Below are positions 63,408-64,000 of a stretch of DNA of 64,000 nucleotides, one piece after another. Every line of letters begins with the position of its first letter. Position 1 is the first letter of the stretch. The DNA is taken from contig JBGAJN010000004.1 of the NCBI GenBank assembly GCA_044224905.1, positions 682,001-746,000 of the forward strand. Reading direction: 5' to 3'. Under the pieces are notes generated by a model. That model was not told the origin of the DNA, did no database searches, and was given only the letters and a program-made list of their open reading frames with translations. Both the position numbers and the translations under genes were made by a program. The stretch is from JBGAJN01 sp044224905 (lineage in GTDB: Bacteria; Verrucomicrobiota; Verrucomicrobiia; Limisphaerales; JBGAJN01).

Positions 63408-64000
63408 ATGAAACCCATCCGGATTCTGATTGGAGTCGCAGCCCTCGCGCTCCTCGCGGTGATGTGGTTCCTGCGTGAACCGGTGCGGCCATCGAAGCCG
63501 GCGACGACTGTCGTTGCGGCGAAGGAAACCAAACGTCTCACCAATCTGGTTCAATACGCTCCGCGGACCAAAACTGTTCCGGAGCGAAAAAGAAGAAACC
63601 CGCCCGCTCCGAACACGAATTCATTCCCCGAACTCCCGGGCGATTCTCTCACGTCGTCTCCAACGAACATTTCCGCTGGAGCGACCGGCGGTTCGCCCAC
63701 ACCGAACGCCGACCTCGCCAACGCGCCGAAAGAGAAGCCGCCGCTCGTTGATCCGCTCGCGCGCATTGCGCTATTCTTTGTCGGCGCCGACCCGCTCGCG
63801 GAGGAAGTCTGGCTCGATGCGATTAACAATCCGGATTTGCCCAGCAAGGAACGACAGGACTTGATCGAGGACTTGAACGAGTTCGGACTTCGCGACCCGA
63901 AGCATCCCACGGCGGAAGATTTGCCGCTGATTGTCAGTCGCTTGATCTTGATCGAGATGGTGGGCCCGGACGCGATGGACAAGGTCAACGCCGACGCGTT
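63408..64000 (+). CDS. Membrane-anchored protein of unknown function (partial, runs off the window)
   Basis: 198 codons are open to the window end. An N-terminal membrane segment (RILIGVAALALLAVMWFL) is followed by a Pro/Thr/Asn-rich linker to about residue 110. A helical part then begins (DPLARIALFFVGADPLAEEV, LPSKERQDLIEDLNEFGL). No family was recognised. Similar anchored proteins in this phylum are regulatory or structural, but nothing here proves a role. Confidence 0.7.
   Translation, partial: MKPIRILIGVAALALLAVMWFLREPVRPSKPATTVVAAKETKRLTNLVQYAPRTKTVPERKRRNPPAPNTNSFPELPGDSLTSSPTNISAGATGGSPTPNADLANAPKEKPPLVDPLARIALFFVGADPLAEEVWLDAINNPDLPSKERQDLIEDLNEFGLRDPKHPTAEDLPLIVSRLILIEMVGPDAMDKVNADA

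Overview
The window looks like chromosomal DNA of a GC-rich Verrucomicrobiota bacterium, probably a soil or freshwater Pedosphaera-like lineage. The main evidence is a set of families concentrated in the Planctomycetes-Verrucomicrobia group: two PSD1 cytochrome/DUF1549/DUF1553 + DUF1501 gene pairs, a Pirellula/Verrucomicrobium-type haem-binding domain on a giant dehydrogenase, three ThuA-domain proteins, an ECF sigma + FecR pair, and many very large secreted beta-helix proteins with calcium-binding DxDGDG C-termini. No rRNA, tRNA, CRISPR array, transposase or integrase was seen.

Layout. 1-4.5 kb: the tail of an AraC regulator, a fused tRNA-modification enzyme (TrhO + RluA-type pseudouridine synthase), and a glpT-glpQ pair for glycerophosphodiester use. 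4.6-10.1 kb: a relic of a sensor kinase, a 1433-residue secreted ThuA/SGNH/propeller/HEAT/cytochrome protein and a divergent PAS-AraC regulator. 10.5-22.1 kb: four large secreted proteins (repeat passenger-like protein, unknown sugar-active-like protein, GH42-like protein, parallel beta-helix protein). 22.2-30.0 kb: ilvD, then an accessory stretch in which pieces of the ilvD 3' end recur twice. The intervals hold a two-gene nucleotidyltransferase module, a beta-helix/choice-of-anchor protein and an AT-richer TIR + small membrane protein pair. 30.0-31.1 kb: noncoding, with short hairpins and a 32-unit array of exact 21-bp period. 31.1-39.4 kb: a PQQ-type sugar dehydrogenase, a STAS-like protein and two secreted carbohydrate-related proteins. 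39.4-52.0 kb: a minus-strand cluster (PSD1, DUF1501, ThuA, PSD1, DUF1501, sugar-phosphate isomerase) divergent from ECF sigma/FecR. 52.1-64.0 kb: housekeeping and mixed genes, including a DUF4410 lipoprotein, lipoyl E2 and E3, phosphodiesterase, Sel1 protein, ThuA, 2Fe-2S ferredoxin, MFS transporter, Spx/ArsC, SDR, ACT protein and a PEGA-like lipoprotein.

How it works together. Much of the window encodes export-directed polymer recognition and breakdown (beta-helix, GH42-like, DUF4838, alpha/alpha-toroid and sugar dehydrogenase proteins). PVC-type cytochrome/DUF1501 modules, probably under a local ECF/FecR switch, accompany it. The most interesting accessory part is 23.9-31.1 kb. It combines repeated ilvD 3'-end footprints with a TIR-NADase-like membrane protein, its overlapping small membrane partner, an AbiEii-like nucleotidyltransferase pair and a phased 21-bp repeat. 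It reads as a small defence or genomic-conflict island built by serial insertion at the end of ilvD. That reading is inference; the repeats, overlaps and motifs are directly visible.
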